The position numbers and the translations under genes are program-made. Shown one piece after another: positions 27,201-39,150 of a stretch of 64,000 bases of DNA (its first letter is position 1; each line of letters begins with the position of its first letter). The DNA is from Dioscorea cayenensis subsp. rotundata. Taxonomy: Eukaryota; Streptophyta; Magnoliopsida; Dioscoreales; Dioscoreaceae. The notes beneath the pieces are model-generated. The model did not search any database. It had not been told where the DNA came from and worked only from the letters and a program-made list of their open reading frames with translations. The stretch is taken from contig NC_052474.1 of assembly GCF_009730915.1 (NCBI RefSeq), positions 21,115,501-21,179,500 on the forward strand, in the 5' to 3' direction.

Positions 27201-30200
27201 TTCCTTTCCTCTATTTAGGAAACATTGCATTATTATTTGTTGTCATACTTAGTTTTTTCATGGTCTCCTATTGTTGAGTTTGGTAACAAGTCCTCTTATA
27301 GACCTTTAAACTATGTTCAACAGATAATAGAATATAAAGACAAACTAAATCAAGGAAAGAACCCTATCTGAGTTATTGGGCCAAAGGCATTGTCCAATTG
27401 TACAAGACAGGATTGAACCTATTTATCTTCTTGTAAAGAGTTATCATTTGTATATTGCTTGAATTATGTACTAACAAACAAATAGAGATAACCAAAATAA
27501 ATATACTCTTGCAAGAAACAAAAAGATCTGGGAAGGAAAAATTGTACCTCTTCAGCAAAGAGCTCTTCCAAAACATCATTTATTTGCCTGTCCTCTGCAA
27601 CCATTGCAAGTGCCATGCTGACAAGTTCGTTCGATAGGACATAATCACTTATTTTTGACATGGATAACAAGTTCTTGGTCCTAGGGTCCAGGATTTCACT
27701 AATTATCACAGATTTGTCTGATGCCTGCTGCATCTCTCCGATCCAGGAACCCTGAGAAAAGCTTCCTCGAGGAACATGTGAAACCATCGCCTCTCTATAC
27801 GGAAGTCTCTTGGCCTGCAATGCATTGATGGTTAGTTTACTATAAACTACCTTGAAGATCAAAAGACAAATAAGTTGGGAACACCAGTTGTTTACAATTC
27901 ACTATAAGGATGTTCACATAAGTAGACACTAACTGTTGAACAAGCAGTCTAAGCTAGAAAGGCATTCAGCAGCTCTGAATAGGTAGTTCCATCTGAGCAT
28001 CATATCAATATCAAAACATGCATGCATACACAAACAACACATTGGTAGATGCAATTTCCTGGAAGATAAGAGTTAATTGTGGTGCTTCCCTTTATCTCTT
28101 CTTCTAATCTAGAAGTTTCCAAGACTAGCAAGAATTTGGCATGAGTGCTCTTTGGTCAGTTAAAATTATCAAAGACATTGGCGTATATTCATTATGTCCC
28201 ACTGAAAACCATATGAGAAATGTAAGAGAACATACCTGAATATCTCTAATAAGAAGTAAGGTTGCAAGAGACCTAGAATCAGCTTGAATTGCAGAATCTT
28301 CCAAAGATTCATCAGCCAAAATCAAAATCTGAACAAGAGAATATGCACAATTGTAGGTAGGAAAATTGCATACCATCAAAAATCATATTCATAAAAGTAC
28401 ATGAGAATTACTTACAGAATCAAATAATTGCAAGGGAAGGCTTTCCAAGTGCCGCCGAATGACGGCATTTCCTTCACGATTGACCAGAGATATATTCTCC
28501 AATCGACCGAGATCCAAACCCCCATCAATAAGTTTCTTATCCCTTTCATTCTCTGGCACCTCATTGAACATCCACAGTTCAGATCCAGGTGCTAGAAAAG
28601 CATCCAGCACCTGAAAGAAACATTGTTCACAAGAATGAAAACCGGAAATCATGTGCTTAATCAATGAGGAATAGCAGAATGAAAGAAGAGAATTTATGGT
28701 GTATTATTATATTAAGTTCTATGTCCAAATTCCATTGCCAACAACTGGCTTGCTAGCCAAAAATGCATTGAAACAACTTGACAAATGAGCATCATTAACC
28801 CACTCCCAATCTATCACAAGCAAGACAAAAGAGTGAAAGACATAAAACCTTACACAGAAAATTAATAACAACCAAATAATAACAGCTTGAGGTTAAAATT
28901 CTGATACACAAGAATGATTCAAACACTGATGCATGCCATGTAAAAATGGTGATGGATCTTTCCCATCCAACCATCCAAGACACCACAAACTGTAGCAAAA
29001 CATGAATACCAGCAGAGGTCTTCTTATCAGTCTTGTCCAGCACCATTGTACACATGGGGACTGAATCAAGGCTCCTCTAATCTAAGATCTAAGGTAAGAA
29101 AGGTTAGCTGTTAGCGTCAAGTACAGTCATTAACATGTGCATATGAATTCATCATTGTAATCTGATGGTTGATGGAACACAAATGTCAGACAACAGAAAA
29201 AAGATCATAAGAAACAAACTGGATCCATTAGAAACTGGACCAAAAACCTGAGGTCCTGTATACACCAAAAAAAATAAAAAAAAGAGTGACCGAAGGCAGC
29301 AAATTACAATTTTCAAGTAACAATAGCTCAAATTTACTCGATTATTGATAGGAAAAGAAGATGCATCGTTATAAAAATTGAAGCACATAATGAATTTTCT
29401 CTAAAATTTGAGATATAAACTATGAATCTGGTCATATTCGCAAATGTTGGTATTTCCCTAGAGAAAAGATAATGTTCTAAAATTAAAATTAAGGTCTGAA
29501 TAGTCATTTTAACACATGTTGAGAACAGCAATAAAATGCCTTATGACTGCAACAAAGACAAATCATCCATTCATAGAGGACAGGATGAAGGCTAGGTCAG
29601 AAAAATGGAACAGCATCCAGAGTTGGGACAAGTAGGCAATAAACAGAGAAATAGTTCAAGTTTTATAATAGCTTAATGCAAGCGGATCTAGTGCATGATT
29701 TGATGAGGAAAAGGATACATATACACGCAAGTTAGTAAGTTGCATCCATTCCATAACAGCTTTGTTTCATCTAACGGACTGTAAGGAAAGATTCCAGCAC
29801 TGTACAGCCTGCTCATGTATTTCACTTCCACACAAAAAAAAAAGACTATCTGCCTTAATACATAAATTTTCCTCCCTACTTCAAAGATGATAAACCCTGT
29901 ATAATTTATTACTGAATCATCTATGATCAAAACACTCAGAAAAGCATTACGATCAGAACACTCAGAAAAGTATTACGTGCAATCTCATTGTGGATCCTTG
30001 TGGAGTTTACCATAATCATATCTTCCATATCACGCCTCCAACCACAAAAAAGTATCCTTTCAGGAGATTTGGGATCAATAAAATCCTTTGGTAGGTACCC
30101 TCCTTGAACCTGCAGAATTAATACAAAAGAGAAGGTATTAGGGGCTTCAAAAGGAATAACTCACCACAATCATATCATCAATATCCCGCCTCCATCCACA

Positions 30201-33200
30201 AAGTAGAATCTTCTGTGGCTTTCTTGCAGGCCGGACAATGTCTATGTATACTGCTTCATGGACCTGAATGATAAAATTAATTGTACTTGTGTAAGTTGGC
30301 TATTGTACTATACTGCATATTAGCAATTTTCGGGGGGGATCAAGCCTAAATAATGCAAACTAGAAAAGGGTTTCGCTGGACAGACCAAGTAACAATCTCT
30401 ATCTCAATCCTTTTATCTTAGTAGAGCATTGATCCATGAACCTTTTTTGTCTTTTTTTTTTGTTGCCAATCTGTAACCTTGTTGTATAAACTAGAAACCC
30501 CTTGTTCCTATTAATTTGCACCACACAGATGAGACTCAATCCGTACCGTACTCTAAAATTAAATAACATCTGCGCAAACCAAAACTCTGCACTCAGACAA
30601 AAAAGTCATCAAATTCAAGACAAAGCTCCCCTGTTTTGGCTTCTGATACTCATTACACACAACATGCCCTAAGACACTAGTTATACACAAGATAACAGGA
30701 GGTCAAGACATTCACTGATTAACATCCTTCACTGAACAATACTAATATCAAGCACCAGCTTTTAAACACTTGCATTGCAGCAATTACATGCTTGAGAGCA
30801 ACATATAGAAAAATAAATGTCAAGAAAAAGGTTGGAATATTAATGTTGTGTTAGAGGCAGAAGCTATTTCTTTTCTCCCTATGGTTAACTAGGCAGACAT
30901 ATAAAATAAGAGCGAATACCTCAGAGCATAAAAACTAGAAAGTTGACATGTTAATTAAGAGTCACAAAAAACATTTAAAAAAAAATGAAAAATGAAGGCC
31001 GAAATTCAGCTATGGAACGAGACTTTGCTAAATATATATATTATGAAAATTCAACCATACATGACAAAAAAGATCCAATTCAATTAATTGTTGCATGAAT
31101 TAAGTAATGGTCAATGTGCACTGGTGTTAGGATTTCTATATAATTCATTTAAAAAAAAAGACAGATATTATGGAGAGATCAGGAGAAGAAATTCTAAATA
31201 TATCATCAGTTCAGAAATGTATAACCATATGAGCATAATCAGGCCATCCAAAGAAGAAGAAATCACCACAGGCAATATGGACGGAGAATAGGTATCATCA
31301 TCTTCTGCAATCACAAGTAATTCATCCCCCTCTTGAAGAACATAGGAATCATCAGGATTCAAAATGATCTTTCCTCCAGAAGATGCTACCTTCACTCCAC
31401 ATGGAACGGCATCAGGAAAGCTAATTAGCACATCTTCAAATGGCATCCCATCTAATTGAGGCCACCTTTTAATGTAAAACTCACAGTTTTCAAACCCCAG
31501 AATATCTTCCCAAATCTGCCAAAACCCAACAAATAATTGTGGTTAAGAAACAGAGATGAACAGATAAATGGAGCATTTGTTCATGCATTATTCTTCAAAT
31601 TGTTGACAACACTACCTACAACAAAATAATCATTTTTACATACTGAAATTTATCAGGAACGAAGGGCAGAAGAGAAGTGAACCAAACTGACAGTAGAGTT
31701 CAGTCAGATAGGAAACGATCTGTAGCATATATATGGAGACCAAAGATAAAATGAAGTATCAACCAAACGTATGCACACCACGATATATCTAAGCATAACC
31801 ATATAACTGATGAAGAAACCAAAAGCCAAGTAGCTATTTTCATAGAGAATTCAATTTTGGTTTTATCTGTCCATTGATAGTCAACGAAACTTGGCTGCTG
31901 CAATTTAGTGAATTGAACTGTAGATATCATGTTCTGTTAACACGAAGACGATCTTGTATAAGCAAACACCCAAAATTCATTTCAAGCAAACAATAATAAT
32001 AGGCATTCTTTCCTATATTCTCACCTATCAGGAATGGAATAAGATGATCTCCCTCACACATGCAGAATATATTTAACACAAGAGTTTTATCTATAAAAAT
32101 GAGCCTGTAGATCTTATTGGCCGGAAGCACATAAAATTACAGACGACATTCATGTGTAAATAAACACCCATGATTCATTTGAAGCAAACAACAATAACAG
32201 GTAGCCTTTCCAATATTTGCACCTATCAGGAGTGGAATAGGATGATATGCGTGGCAGATGCATATTTTGTGGTACGCACAATGTCTATAAAAATGAGCCT
32301 GTAGATATTACTGGCCAGAAGCACATAACAGTACAGATCAAACGGTATCAAAGAACAAGAAGGTTGAACTTGACCTGAGCAAGACCTGGTTGACGAGCAC
32401 ACTGAATCATCAAGCGTCCAATCACATCATGGGCAACAACAGTCTCAACAAGATCCCCTCCTACAAGTTTTACTAGAACCTCATTATCAAGATCACCCAG
32501 TTCCACCACTATGTGTCCTCTTAACCCTTCTTTAACTCCAGTTAAACTCAAAACAGTTCTCAATGCTCGTGCATCACTCTGAGATATATCCAATTAAACA
32601 AGTGATAAGTAAACATTACAAACTATAAGAACCATCCAAAGTTTCTGCTAGAATATGACCTGATCAGCATTACCATCTTCAGCCAGAACAACCACTGCAC
32701 GAGCTTTAGAAACAGATACCTGCCAAATGCCAGATGGTTTAGGACAAAAAAAAAAGGTTAGCTATCTAAAAGATGACTACAAACTGCAATCATTGAATAG
32801 GCTATATATTAAAGAGATGACCAAACACCACTATCCATTATCTGGCAATAACCAAGTGGGAAATACAAGCAGAAATCACACCATTTCTGGAAAATAATTC
32901 GAATTTAACATGGCAATGCACAGGGAAAAAAAAAAGATGACCTTCTTAAGATCAGCAAGAATTAGAGGGCTTCCACTTCTGCATATGACCGACGTTCCCT
33001 TAAAGTCAAACTCCATTTTAGCTATGTCAAGTTCCATTTCCTCCTTGTCTCGCTCTGCCATCACAACTACAGTTCCACCACCTAAACTCTCATTAGCAAT
33101 TGCCAACTGATTCAGTAAAGATCCCTGTTCCCACCCAAACATTAGATGGTAAGAAAGGGAAAAACCAGCAAGCAGATTTGCATATGTAAAAATGATACTG

Positions 33201-35775
33201 TTCATTCATGATTTCAATCCATGACTAGGAACAATCTAAGTAACCAATGGAATGCTCCTAGAAATTGCCAGCCTCCTGTATAAATCCTGAAAGGAATTTA
33301 TGATATGAAATATAAGCACAGTTGAAAACAATGTTTTTATCTTTTGGCAAAAATCTGACAAAATTTCTCTTCATTGAATAACTAAGACTAGTTAGCCCAC
33401 AACAGCCCTTCCGCAATGAGTTGAACTATTGATATCAGAAAGGCATAGAAGGAAAAAAAAAATGCTACTGAGAAACCAATAGCTTGCTAACATGGTACCT
33501 CAAGGTTTTACTTTAACAACCCTTTTATATTAAATGAATGAATTGTTGACATGGTACCTCCAGTAACAAGAAGTTGCAACATATATTTTGACACACATTT
33601 TTGACAAAGCACACCTTAGATTAAAAGAAATATTGCATCATCTATCTAGTAATTGCTAACTAGAAACCAATAGCTCACAGTCTCTGCACGGCAAACATCT
33701 ATATCATTTGCTCAAGACAAAACCACTGAGTCTCCAAGTGTATTATATCATTTACTTTTGAAATGCTAGATAAGAAATGAAAAGCAATGTACAAAAGCAT
33801 TGGATCTAGTACCAGCTTGTCACTCCAACCAAGTATCAGTGTGTGATTTTTTTCAATCACTTCACTCCTTCCCTTCCTCAGTGAATCAAACTTCTCAGAG
33901 ATTGCATCAGACACAAGCCCAAGCATCATGGCAAATATGAGCATTCCACCAAAACTGATAGACACAGAAACTAATTTGGGACCAATACCAACAGAATTGG
34001 CATGGTTCCCAGAATCAGCTACAAAGGTCCATGATAACCACAAACAATCTGCTAAAACATCATCTGTGACACCATAAAGAGCCAAACCGCCAAGGCATAT
34101 CAGCATCAAGGTAGCAAGTAGTAAAGCCGATGGTTTAGCATATGGATGAACTGATAGGAATAAATCAACTTGATAGGCTAACTGCTTGTTAAGAGAAACT
34201 CCTTCAGTATCCGATGACCTCAACCGTGAAATCCGATCAATATACTTGAGAATAATAAGAGGGATGGACAACATAGTGACTGAAAAGAACAGAGCAGAAT
34301 TTTTTAAATGTTTATTTGACGTATGTTCATCAACTTGTGGTGTAACGCTGGCAACATCCAAGTGATCATAGAAAGCACAAGCTTGTAATCTTCTATTCAG
34401 CATCAACATCTGGTCCTGTAAGAAAATAAGAGAGCCAAACTGATAAGTATATCAAAAAGGGAGACACCAACCTAGAATTTGGCATGTCCCTCAGATCCCG
34501 TTATTATATAAAATAGAGATTACCACTCATGAAAAGTTACAGCCTTAAAAGGACGGCAAAGTTAGAATGTAAAGAGTCAATTTATAAAGAAGTGCAAATA
34601 GATGGTAACCTATAAGACTTCACCTGTAGATTCCCAACTTGCCCCTGCAGTGAGAAATTTTTGTGAAGCAGAGAACTGAAGCATGCGATGATAAACTGCA
34701 AGAAACACCAGACAAATATAGACCAAAATAAGACCACCTTCATATGACAAAATTATTAATTTCAAACATTAACAAATGAATTTTCAAACTAGAAACAATG
34801 TGATACTGGTAACAGCACGAACAATCACATAGTCCAAGTGATAAAAAAAAAAACACAATAATGAACAAACACAATGCCAGAAAGCATATGATATCATAGA
34901 ATCAACAAATGCCTATCAGCATGAAGTAAGATTTCACTAACTACCAAATCAAAAGACATCAAATTGAGATTCAACAACAAATAAATCAGAAGATACATGA
35001 GAAAAATAAAAGATCAGTATCTTACTAAAAAGAGAAATACAGAACATGAGACTATGATCCTTGTGTATAAGCTTCACAAAAGTCACAGAAACAATATAGA
35101 AGATTAGAAAGAGTATAAATCTCACTCACCTAAAAACATTGACTCAAGACCTCCCAGATAAGAACCATAGGAAACAGAGAAGAAAACCAATCAAACGCAA
35201 ACCATAAACCCAATCAGAAGATTCAGAACTCAATAAACAAACATAAATTCAAGAAAACGTAGATGTGACATAAAAAAGGAACAAAATAATCCAAGAAAAT
35301 CGCACAAACCGCAGACAAAGCAGCCGCAGGCCGTCCGATCCTAGCCCTACTACCACCACCCAAAACCCCACCACCTCTAGCCCCAGTTGCCCTATCTTCC
35401 CGGCAGCTCTCCACTCCATCAGGCTTCCCCTTGTCCGCCAACGTCGATGGCGTATCGAAACAAACCTTCCTTTTCACAGCCGCATACCTCGGATCCCTCC
35501 GCCGGATGGGCGGCGCTGCAGAGGTGGGCGGGGAGGAAGTGGCGGATGAGGAGCTGAAACTCGAGCGCTGGGGCCTGGCATCGCGGAAGAAGGACTTTGG
35601 AGGCTGAGGCAGCTCGGCCAGAGGTGGAAGGGAAGGCGGAGGAGGGTTTTCTAGGGTTGATGAGGGGTCTAGATCGCGCCGGTGTGGTGGCGGGGAGGAA
35701 GGGGGCGGCGGAGGGGAAGAACCAGTCCCGGTGAACGGGCGGCGGTGAAGCCTCGGAGGAGTCCAAGGAGGACAT
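24271..35775 (-). CDS. CASTOR: CASTOR-like ion channel with a duplicated alternative exon
   Basis: Cation channel of the CASTOR/POLLUX (DMI1) family, which acts at the nuclear or plastid envelope and in symbiotic calcium signalling in other plants. Exons in transcript order: 35310..35775, 34624..34695, 33813..34415, 32942..33124, 32660..32719, 32375..32578, 31267..31515, then 30165..30263 and/or 30011..30109, then 28416..28610, 28236..28328, 27548..27814, 24271..24489. Features: MSSLDSSEASPPPVHRDWFF start, a hydrophobic segment across exons 1-2, further helices and the pore motif ADSGNHA in exon 3, first RCK-like domain from HTLILGWSDKL, and a second from ILLCGWRRD. About 900 aa expected. All internal exons are phase 0. 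Exon 1 needs a one-base frame change between the RDWFF start and RRRDPRYAAVKRKVCFDT. The final intron holds transposon debris. Confidence 0.93.
24490..27547. other. Last CASTOR intron with degenerate transposon remains
   Basis: A 3058-nt intron. Two diverged direct repeats (about 25145-25265 and 26893-26990, sharing TATAAACTCAAG...AATATGAAACT) bracket about 1.7 kb of unrecognised sequence. They could be remnants of LTRs. A 30-bp tandem duplication sits at 25142-25200. Confidence 0.5.
26560..26815. repeat. Three degenerate tandem copies of a 75-90 bp AT-rich unit
   Basis: Each copy starts with a GG(C)CAAACTAT-like word and continues AATATTTTTCTAAAAATATAA. Located inside the last CASTOR intron. 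Confidence 0.75.
30011..30109 (-). other. CASTOR alternative exon B (33 codons)
   Basis: Acceptor TCTGCAG after a pyrimidine-rich stretch, donor GTAAAC, phase 0 at both ends, no stop codon. It encodes VQGGYLPKDFIDP, a variable part, then RILFCGWRRDMEDMIM. The C-terminal half aligns residue for residue with exon A; the N-terminal half has diverged. It starts 55 nt downstream of exon A in the transcript. Confidence 0.88.
30165..30263 (-). other. CASTOR alternative exon A (33 codons)
   Basis: Acceptor ATTCAG, donor GTGAGT, phase 0 at both ends. It encodes VHEAVYIDIVRP, a variable part, then KILLCGWRRDIDDMIV. This is the version I remember from legume CASTOR proteins. Confidence 0.9.
31955..32340. 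repeat. Tandem duplication with a period of about 194-198 bp in a CASTOR intron
   Basis: Two copies (about 31955-32145 and 32150-32340) share AAACACCC, AGCAAACAA, CACCTATCAGGA and ATAAAAATGAGCCTGTAGAT at constant spacing. The copies are visibly diverged. Confidence 0.85.
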
Positions 35776-36757
35776 TTTGGTGATTAGATTGATCTTGGAG
35801 GGGTGTTTTTGGAAGTAGGGGTTTTTAATTAGGTCGTAGCTAGGTTTTTATTAATAGCACTAATGGTTTAATTAGGGTTTTAATGCAATGATTAACGAGT
35901 AAACGGCAATTTTTTTAATGAATCTTAATGTTAATTAAGGTTATTTTTAAATAAAGGATTTTTTTGAAATTATTGAAGAGTAAACGGCTGTTTTTAAAAT
36001 TAATTTTTTTCCGTTAATTATGTGTTTATTTTGTATGTTTTATTTAATGTGAGCTATTTTTTTATATAGAGAGTGCTTTTGTTGAGTAAAATATTCATTT
36101 TTTTTATGAAGCATATTTTATAAGAGAATATATATTTTTTAATTTTTTTACCTTAAATCTTGATATATTGTGAATTTTGTCATTATTTTCTTCCATTGCT
36201 GTCATGGTCTGAAATATAATTTTAATTAATAAAACTATACAAAAATTATAACTTTTTTTTTTTACAAATAGACAATAAAATATCCGTATTTAAAATAAAT
36301 CAAGACTTTCTAAATTTTAATTTCAAATCTCTTCAGAAACAAATATTTTATACAGAAAATCCAATACCAAACAGTTTTTATTATTGTATCATTGTTCATT
36401 ACTGTTATTTAATAATAATTGAACCAAATGCGCATACTAAATCAAATATAGAAACATTAAGTTCATTTAAATTTCGAGATAAGCCGCAATTTGAACCATA
36501 TAAATTTTGAAGTTTAGAGTTGCATGCATATATATATATTGCTTGTTTAATAATGCACTACAAAACTTGCACCATTTGCCTGAATAGTGAATACATAAGA
36601 GCAAAAAAAAAAACAATAGAGCTCCATACAAGACTAGTTAAAAGGAATTGCATACAAGATAATATAGTTCAAACAGAACAATTCTATTCCAAGAGCAGGC
36701 TGAGTCAGAGAGTCGAAATTGCCCGGAACGTAAAACAAAGTGGAACCACATTTCTCC
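35776..36757. other. Spacer between CASTOR start and RPL7 end
   Basis: AT-rich. The CASTOR promoter is on the left part and the RPL7 3' UTR on the right part. No gene recognised. Confidence 0.5.
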
Positions 36758-39079
36758 TTAGTTCAATTTACTAATGAATTCGTTGATGTCACTCCCCCGG
36801 TTACCCGTATCACCACCATCCTTGTATGACTTTTTCCTCAACGGCATATTTTCGGGTTTCTTAAGCTTGAGAGGCCATAAGAAATTGGTCACATCCTTGA
36901 AAGCGTGGTCCCAACGGTAGCAATCTCATGAACAATATCTTCGAGACAAATTATATTGTGTTGCCCTAGAGACTGTATCCCACCAAAAGAAAATTTTGTC
37001 ACACATTACTCGAAAGTAAGACACTTCTTTGAATAAATGAGAAGCATGTGCTTGATAAATATAATGAATTTGAATGGATAAATCAAGCTATTCAATATGC
37101 AAACCAGATCATAGATAAGCAACAATGATAATGTAGCTCACTAGGTTGTTTATATTCAAGCGGAGAACATAGCTTGAGAATTTCAGGATGATCTGAGAAA
37201 AAAAAAGGGTAAAACAACAATGATACAGATGTAGATCCTGATTCCAGATAAATGAGGATACCACATTCTATTCGGAAACTATGCTTTGGCTTGGAAATAA
37301 AAGCCTCAGTTATTTATTGCAATAGGTCCTCACCTTATTATCCTTGCCCTAATTCAACATGTCTTCAGTTTGGACATTTAAAAGCATCAAAGTTACAGAT
37401 ATAGATCCTGATTGCTAATAGGTGGTGACAAATTCAATTTGGAAAGGCTTCATATGTTGCTTTCATAAGGTGTCTACCTAGGTGCCTATGCTTTGACTTG
37501 GAGCAAAAGTTCTGGTTGTTAATTGCAGTGGATCCTCACCTTACTACCCTTGCCCTAAATCAATATATCTTTCAGGATCTCAGTTTTGGCTTGGCCATTT
37601 AAAAACATCATAAATGTAGATGTAGATCCTGATAACTGATAAAAGGTGACGACCCATTCTATTTGGAAAGGCTTCATATGTTGCTCTCACAAGGCATGTA
37701 ATTGGGTGCCTATGCTTTCGCTTTGACATAAAAGCCATGGTTGTTTATTGCAATAGATCCTAACCTTACTGTCCCTGCCCTAATACAACACCTCTTTCAG
37801 GATCTAACCTTTGCCTGCAACACTTAAAAGGCACATAAATCTAATGAACAGGTTCCTCACTGTAATACATCCCTCCCACCCCATTTTACGTGTTTTACTT
37901 CCTATCTATTTAAGCCAAGAGCTCGAGAAACCAGATAATTGAGATTTGATCGAAAAAGACAACAAAGCAAACTACAACATATGCAAATAACACGAAAGAA
38001 TCGAAGTAATCAATGAGAAAACCCATTGTAGGACCAGTCGTAGCCATGATATGGATAAATGAGATTTAAGTATGTGACATACATAATAAAGAAACTTGTT
38101 TTTAAGTGTTTGCATTGCTTCAATATGACAAAACAAATAAAATTAATTGCTCTTTGCATTGCTGAAGATTCTTCAATCTACAAACCCTAATCTTACTGAA
38201 GAAACTGTACCTGTTCAATTAAATTGTTATCAGTGAGAGGAAACCTCTGCCTTCCAATTCTTCCACACCCCTTCTTATAAACTAGATCCTTCACACTCAT
38301 TAAATTAGGATAGCTGCAAATAATCAAATCTCAATAAATGAATGAAAAAGAGGACAATTAGCTACCAAAATCTCAAATTTAATACACAAATACAACTTCC
38401 ATTACCCGTAAGTGATGAAAGGCTCTGCAGCCATCAACAACTTCGAAGTTACTTGATTAACTTTAACGAACACACCTTCAAAAATATGCCTCAATCTCAG
38501 CCTATTTAGTACTCTCCTAGTCTCAGGATGCATGCCTTGTGATCTAAATCAGACAAAAACATCACTAATTTCTTCAAATCTAATCCAAGATCAAAGAAAT
38601 AAATAATGCAAGTGGATAACAAAGTCAATTGCTTACCCATGAATTCGAATAACAAAAAGAAGCTTGGAATCAAATTTCTCTGGCTTTGCTTTTCTCTTCT
38701 TCAGCCTGTGCTTCATCCTAACAATGTCCAATTCCTGCTCAAGAGTGAGAATTAAGTTACAGATAAACAATCTAAAAACTAAAAATCCACAATTTTCAGA
38801 AGCAAAAGTGAATTTCTGCTCAATTCTAACATCTATTAACAAATACATACAAGGAAAAAAAGAAACAAAAATCACAAGATCGAGGGTGATTACTTTGTCT
38901 CGATACTCTTTGACGAATTGTTCCGGGCGTTTGATGGCAAGCTTCAAACTTTCTTGATTCCTCTGCTTCTTGGCCGCAAGCTGCCCCCTTCTCTTTATAG
39001 CCCAATCTTCATTATTCTTCCTCTTCTTCAGCACCGTCTCGTGGACAAAGTTCAGAGCTTTAGCGTCTTCTTCCGCCAT
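36758..39079 (-). CDS. RPL7: 60S ribosomal protein L7 (uL30), last exon frame-disrupted
   Basis: Structural protein of the large cytosolic ribosomal subunit. Exons in transcript order: 38894..39079, 38637..38734, 38406..38543, 38211..38313, 36758..36972. Start MAEEDAKALNFVHETVLKKR, basic N-terminal extension (WAIKRRGQLAAKKQRNQ), ELDIVRMKHRLKKRKAKPEK, FVIRIHG, HPETRRVLNRLRLRHIFEGV, GCGRIGRQRFPL and LGQHNIICLEDIVHEIATVG. In the last exon the frame is lost right after ATVG: a surplus base in the C run 36910-36912 and another at about 36899 lead to an early stop at 36889-36891. The family's normal C-terminus (NFLWPLKLKKP ... INEFISKLN, stop 36758-36760) remains in another frame. It is either an assembly error or a truncated copy. 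Intron 4 carries tandem repeats. Confidence 0.92.
37225..37850. repeat. Degenerate tandem repeats in RPL7 intron 4
   Basis: About two and a half copies of a roughly 220-bp unit start at about 37225, 37393 and 37613. Each contains TAGATCCTGAT, GGTGCCTATGCTTT or a similar word, TTTATTGCAATAG and CCTTGCCCTAA. The first copy lacks an internal block of about 50 bp. Confidence 0.8.
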
Positions 39080-39150
39080 TGGAGCACCGAGGAGAAGAGC
39101 GAGAGGAGGCGGCGGAGGGGAAAGACCAGGGTTTCTATGAATAGATTAGT

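Noticed and set aside
30110..30164. Treating exons A and B as two ordinary consecutive exons
   Set aside because: Including both would add a duplicate of a conserved strand (CGWRRD twice) absent from known family members, and the 55-nt intron is unusually short.
37225..37850. Intronic box C/D snoRNA cluster in RPL7
   Set aside because: C-box-like and D-box-like words are present but not in paired positions with usual spacing in each repeat.
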